A stretch of DNA of 64,000 bases from Benincasa hispida (lineage: Eukaryota; Streptophyta; Magnoliopsida; Cucurbitales; Cucurbitaceae): NCBI RefSeq assembly GCF_009727055.1, contig NC_052350.1, positions 26,476,437-26,540,436 of the forward strand. The letters run 5' to 3'. The translations under genes were made by a program, and so were the position numbers. Each line of letters opens with the position of its first letter. Position 1 is the first letter of the stretch. Below the pieces are notes generated by a model. The model saw nothing but the letters and a program-made list of their open reading frames with translations, was not told the DNA's origin and made no database searches. Shown one piece after another: positions 59,128 through 64,000 of the stretch.

Positions 59128-62100
59128 TTAAGTACCTTCAACTTTGTGTGGAGGCTCTTGCCTCATGATCATGTGAGATTGTGAATTCCCTCTTGTAATA
59201 CATAACCATTTTCTATCTTCTTCATAACTCTGCTCTGATGCAAGGGGCACATGCCAATGCCCTTTCTCCGATTCCTGTTAACAAATTATACGATGAAACG
59301 TATTATTAAATATTTAATTCTTGAGATTGTGACAAAAGATATGCCATATAGAGACAAGTCATCACATTTCTTCCGTTCCTACTTCCTAGTCACAGAGAGA
59401 CATGTTTGTATGTTTGCAATCTATTATTATGACTTATTATAATAGGTGACCTGAATTACGACGGAACATGGTGGAGGCATGTGAAATACTGGACCAGTAG
59501 CAGAGAAGCTAAAATGCACCTGCCAATAAGAAACCAAGAACGTTCTGTATTAGCAATCATTTAAAACAACCAATGCCAATCATTTTAAAAATAGAAAACA
59601 ATTCTCGACCTCATTTACTTAGATATGGAAATGGGAAGCATTGGACAGGGAAAATTAAGTTTGTTGAAAAGCCTTTTTTACTAAGAGAGTTCTCTTTGGA
59701 GGAGCTTTACTCACTTGATGCCTTTCTTTCCATCTAGGGAAGAAATCATTTCCAAGTAATTGGAACGTGTGATCTCTCATCTCATCGTTCGTCACGATTA
59801 AGCACTTGAATTTGATTGCTGCATACAACCAGTACCTGAAGAATACGTTAGTTGATGCTTCACATCGATGAAAGAAAAGATTTCACACGTTATTCATCAA
59901 ACTGTAAAGTTAATGTATGTAGATGCGTGTATTGTTGTAGTTTGTACAAGTAGATGCAATTGTTGAGGAATTATTTCTCACCAATCATCATTTGATCCAG
60001 TAGGCGTTGCATATAGTGCATCAGCATTTTTCCACTTCTCAATCAATGTTTTATTAACTGGTTCTTCCATCTTACGTCCAGTGATTCGCCTGTTATGCAA
60101 TACAATCAGTGGCCACTTCTTTGAAGGAAGCTTCTGTCGTATCCCGTTGGAAATTAAATTGACCTAAAGCAATGGCCAGAAATGAGACTCCACAAGAACA
60201 AAAAAGGGAAAAACTGTTCAAATGATTAGTACCATTGTGCGCTGATGGTGATAACTTACTTTAGATGGTGTGAATTTTCTTTGGCTAAATAAACCTACAT
60301 TAGCAGCATCAATCACTGCTTCAAATGGTCCATAATATTCAAGCCATTTCTGCAGGAAAAAAAATCACTTCCATATAACTTTTTAGAACGTTGAGATTAT
60401 GAAGAACAATACATAAAGGACTTCTCATACTTGAAATTTCTGAAAACTTGAATTTTTCTCTCTTTGTGTGGCTATAGCTGCAACAGATTCAGCAAAATTC
60501 TCAGTTTCAATAGGATCAAGATCAATTGTTGCCAATTTTTCCCCACAGGATTTACACAAGCCATCCTTTCCAACATTTGTAGATGATACACTCCACTTTC
60601 CCCTTCCCAACCATCCCAGTCCATGCCAACCTCCACCACCATTTTCCATTGCTTTCTTTATTCTTTTTCTATCCAATTTTACTTTTCCGACTCTTGCAGC
60701 ATCTTTGCTCTTGAACCAGGTACTAATAAGATCGGCTGTAGAGGACGAGACTTGTCTTACACTTGTTCTTAGTTTATGCAACAAATAATACACCTTCTCA
60801 GCATTAGACGCGTCTATACTTACTCTTAAAAGTGCTGCCAACTCAGGCTCTTCTGGATAGACACCATGCTCCAACATGTGCTTCTCAACTGAAAATGCTT
60901 TATCCAATTCCCCATTTTTGCAGAAAGCAGAAAGGGCAGGGCCATAAGAGCGCAATCTAGGATTAAGTCCTAATGGCTTCATCTGCTTCACCATATCAAA
61001 GGCCATATCCCCATCACCCATGGACATTGCCATTCGAGCCACAGACGTCAAGGTTGCTTCATTCATTGGGATCTTTTCTGTGCACATTTTCTTGTAGATT
61101 TCAAATCCCCTCTCGAGAGCATATTTTTTAATATCCTCATTTACCAAAATATTAGAATGGCTCTTCTCATCCAAAATCCAAGCTTTGGGCACCATAGATC
61201 CATTGGTATGAACTATATCCTTATTTTCAATCATCCCATCTGAGTTACTTCTATCATTTTGGGCACTCAATTCTGTTCTTCCACAACTTTCACTCTTTGA
61301 AACATAGCTAGTCTTGGAGGAATGTTGTTCATCCAGTATAATGGGATTTTCATTAGAACCCACCTTAGACAAAGTTAATGAATTTGAAGTTCGGTTAACA
61401 CTACCACTCTTAGCAGGCTGAATAACACCTAAAGCCGCTGAGGAACAAAGATACAAAATGACAGCATAATGATATTGCTGCAGCTTAATTCCTTCCCTTT
61501 GAGCCCATTCATACAATTTAATTGCCCCCATGAAATCCCCTGTCTTCGAACACATATCCAAGTTTGCTCTAAATGGGATATCGTTATTCCCTTTTAATAA
61601 TTTCTCCTTCTCCTCTACCACCTGATTTAGCTTTCTCTTTTCCTTAATTTTCCCACCATCCCTTGAACCCCCAGAAAGCTTCAGTGAACCACTGTCACTT
61701 CTAGTCTTAACGAAAGAAATCCCAGTACCCATTTTCATTCCATTAACAGAGCCAGAGCTATTCCTCGCGTTTTTACCCTTCTCAAGTCTTTTCCCATTTC
61801 TCTCCTCCACTTCTAAATTAACAAGGTCTTCCACAGATTTCTTAACAAGAGTTTCATTTCCATACCCTAAATGAGGAGACCCATTTTTGTTTAGCTTCTG
61901 GGTCACCGAAGACGAAGGTCTATTCGGAGGTTTACGGTTTTTGGTAGTAGAAAATTCTCCTGCAACTCCATCTCCTACTTTAACTAAACGAAGTGTGTGT
62001 TTGGGAGAAGAGAAAGTGGGAACACGCGATAAACTAGGGGAATTGAATGTAGTAAGGGTTGATGAAAACTTACAGAGAGTGTCGGAGGAGAAAAAATGGT

Positions 62101-62182
62101 TGTGCTGCACAGAAATTAAGGAAGAAGAAGCCATTTGTGGGAGGTTTGAAGCACCATTAACAACGATGTGATATGGTTCCAT
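59128..62182 (-). CDS. PRORP1: Protein-only RNase P, organellar (PRORP1 type)
   Basis: Exons 62182-60431, 60349-60260, 60163-59982, 59835-59715, 59519-59451 and 59274-59128 join with phase kept, for 786 residues. PRORP cleaves the 5' leader from precursor tRNAs without an RNA subunit; this type acts in mitochondria and chloroplasts. The Ser-rich N-terminus, with a second Met at residue 17, fits a transit peptide. PPR-like repeats span about 203-490 (DMCSKTGDFMGAIKLYEWAQ; RSYGPALSAFCKNGELDKAF), with an unusual low-complexity insert at about 255-350. Zinc ligands appear as C543, C546, H746 and C763. The NYN metallonuclease has D598 (VIDAANVGL), D673-D674 (GSNDDWYWLY) and D692 (TNDEMRDH). The stop used lies five codons after PPHKV by reading through a GGTACT that could be a donor, so the last residues are uncertain. 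Confidence 0.93.
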
Positions 62183-63305
62183 ATTTGCAAGACGTCGATA
62201 AGTTGGCTATGCCATCAATAATTTCCCCGCGCATTCAGAGACCATTGTCTGCGTGGCACGTAATAATCTAAAGATTAAAAGTAGTTAAGTTACATCTTGT
62301 GGAAACCTCATGATAATGTAATAAGTATGAAATTAAAGGTGATCCGTTACCCAAATATGAATATTCTATAGATAGTTTTGACAATCACATAATAATAAAT
62401 AAAATACGAATAATAAAATAAGCGAACAACACACAGAGTTTGGTAATCCAGTTCGGTGATATATCACCTACATTTAAGAAAATGTCTGGAAAAGATGAAT
62501 TCACTAATGTAAAAAAGTCAAGTATTGACAATGTTGTAGTTATTTGTAAAGTAATGACTAGTATAGTGACACACGTAAGACTTAACTTATTATTGATCAT
62601 CTAAGCTCCCTTAGATGTGAGATTCATTCTCAATAGAACTTAGACTCCTTCTAAGTACATAAATATTAGTGAAGAATTACTTAGATTCTCCCTAAGTGTG
62701 AGACACCCTCTTTATCTTTTCACCTTCAATTTTACTTGATAAACTTAGGCTCCTTCAAGTTTGAGAAGACCTTCTAAGTCAATGTTACTTTAGGATCCCC
62801 TTAAGGATGAAAATCTCTTTTCAATCAATGATACCTTAAGCTCCCCTAAGGACAAGGATCTCTTCTCAAGATTGATTCAAACACTTCATGAACAATGATA
62901 CAACATGCCACTAAATATTGATTAAACTTCCTACTTTCACAAACTCTAAGATCACAGAGAACTTTGTTGTTCAGCCAAAATGCACAATCGTACTTCACTT
63001 TCAACACAAAAATGGCAACCCTAGCAAGACATCATCTTGCCTTTAAATAGACACAGTGGAAAGAAGGAAAAATAACTCCAATCAAATTCGACATACCATA
63101 AATAAGGAGAACATCCCAAAGAAATAAAATTATAGAATATTCCATATAAAGAAAAAATAATTTGCAGAATCAACATCTTGAGAATCATCCAGTGACACAT
63201 TTTTTGATGCAATAACCAATGACAGAGCAATGACAACCCAACATGCTCTTCATCAAATATAGGCAATTCAGAACTCCAACAAACTATTTTATGTATATAA
63301 AAAAG
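62183..63305. other. PRORP1 upstream region and degenerate repeats
   Basis: The first bases are the PRORP1 promoter and leader. At 62600-62880 four or five loosely repeated units of about 60 bases share CTTAGRCTCCYYTAAG and GATCTCTTCTCAA-type words. No coding region is supported; the frames at 62385-62600 and 63021-63326 have no domain. Confidence 0.45.
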
Positions 63306-63309
63306 GAAA

Positions 63310-64000
63310 AATACTTTGTGGTTCATAAATTTTGAGTTTAGTTTTCCTTTGGTCTCTAGGTTTCAAAATGTTACACCTTTAGTCCTTGAGTTTTGAATTT
63401 GGTTTCAGTTTACTTCGTAAGTTTCAAAATGTTATAATTTTACCCTTGAGTTTTGAGTTTTATTTTGTCCATACGTTTCAAGATTTACGCTTTTAACTTT
63501 TTTTAATTAAATACTCACTTTCAATCATTAGCATTAATGTCCATGGATTAATTTAGAATATTTATCAAGTAAAATTTTAATTATAATTTTAATAGTGATG
63601 AGAAATAGTGAAATTTAATTAATTAGAATTTTTTTATAAAAAAAAATCTTTTAAATTAACTAGTTAGAGGACACATATGTAGTTAAAAATCCTTAGGACA
63701 TAGTTTTTTTTAAAAATACTCCTAATTAAATTTAAATAGTAAATATTTGATATGAAATTGAAAAATAATGAAAGATATAATGACCAAAGTTATATATATG
63801 CTTTATTTGGTAATTTATAATAAATATCAAATATGATAGACACAGTTGGAAATACTTTAAACATAATTTCATAGAGTGAAATATAATTTGGTTGAATGAA
63901 GATACATATATATGTTTTTGTAAGGAAAAAAGTCCCCAAGTTTTTGAAATAGGTGTGTCTAGTCCCTAAAATTTCAAATTAGCTGTTTTAGTCCTTAAGT
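63310..64000. mobile_element. Left arm of a long-inverted-repeat element (runs off window)
   Basis: GGTCTCTAGGTTTCAAAATG near 63351 and TTTCAAAATGTTATAATTTT near 63422 repeat the wording of the left arm at 18657-18870 in the same orientation. A further related block begins near 63925 (AGTCCCCAAGTTTTTGAAAT). The right arm would lie outside the window. Confidence 0.4.

Noticed and set aside
60468..60788. 106-residue plus-strand frame opposite PRORP1
   Set aside because: It is the antisense shadow of the conserved PRORP1 exon.

Overview
The window is nuclear plant DNA, most likely from a dicot with a TE-rich genome. Four intron-bearing plant genes with GT-AG introns sit in AT-rich DNA dominated by nested LTR retrotransposons. 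The style of the repeats (about 2 kb Ty1/copia LTRs beginning TGTTGGG) reminds me of cucurbits, but that is recollection, not something I could test here.

Genes. (1) A two-exon LC8-type dynein light chain, 20829-21199 (+). (2) A three-exon TRM/LONGIFOLIA-like protein with DUF3741 and DUF4378 regions, 38209-41056 (-), 831 aa. (3) An eight-exon ABI-like (ABIL) subunit of the SCAR/WAVE complex, 55049-57521 (-), 265 aa. (4) A six-exon organellar protein-only RNase P (PRORP1 type), 59128-62182 (-), 786 aa. I rebuilt the exon structures by hand; reading phase is preserved at every junction. Three of the four genes bear on the cytoskeleton (LC8, TRM on microtubules, ABIL on actin). I infer no operon-like link; they are separate eukaryotic genes.

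Layout. 1-7405: a rearranged minus-strand copia-type element (leader, primer-binding site, LTR end, gag start), broken by two LTR insertions (393-2088 and 3165-4962). 8519-10667 and 11212-13018: two solo LTRs with 5-bp target duplications. 13024-18122: a decayed copia polyprotein cut by another LTR. 18300-20392: a MITE and a long-inverted-repeat element carrying two minisatellites. 20829-21199: LC8. 21200-24136: AT-rich intergenic DNA. 24137-36907: remnants of a minus-strand gypsy element interrupted by a plus-strand copia element with tandem LTRs. 38209-41600: TRM gene and its leader. 42786-44281: hAT-like element. 45892-53247: an intact-ended gypsy element (target duplication AGTAT) that itself holds a hAT MITE and a solo copia LTR. 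55049-62182: ABIL and PRORP1. 62183-64000: repeats.

The most unusual signal is a set of degenerate arrays of a self-complementary 16-mer, CTAAACGATCGTTTAG or CTACACGATCGTGTAG. They occur both in the LTRs and in the untranslated leaders of the same copia lineage. I found no RNA genes, no CRISPR arrays and no obviously new multi-gene system.
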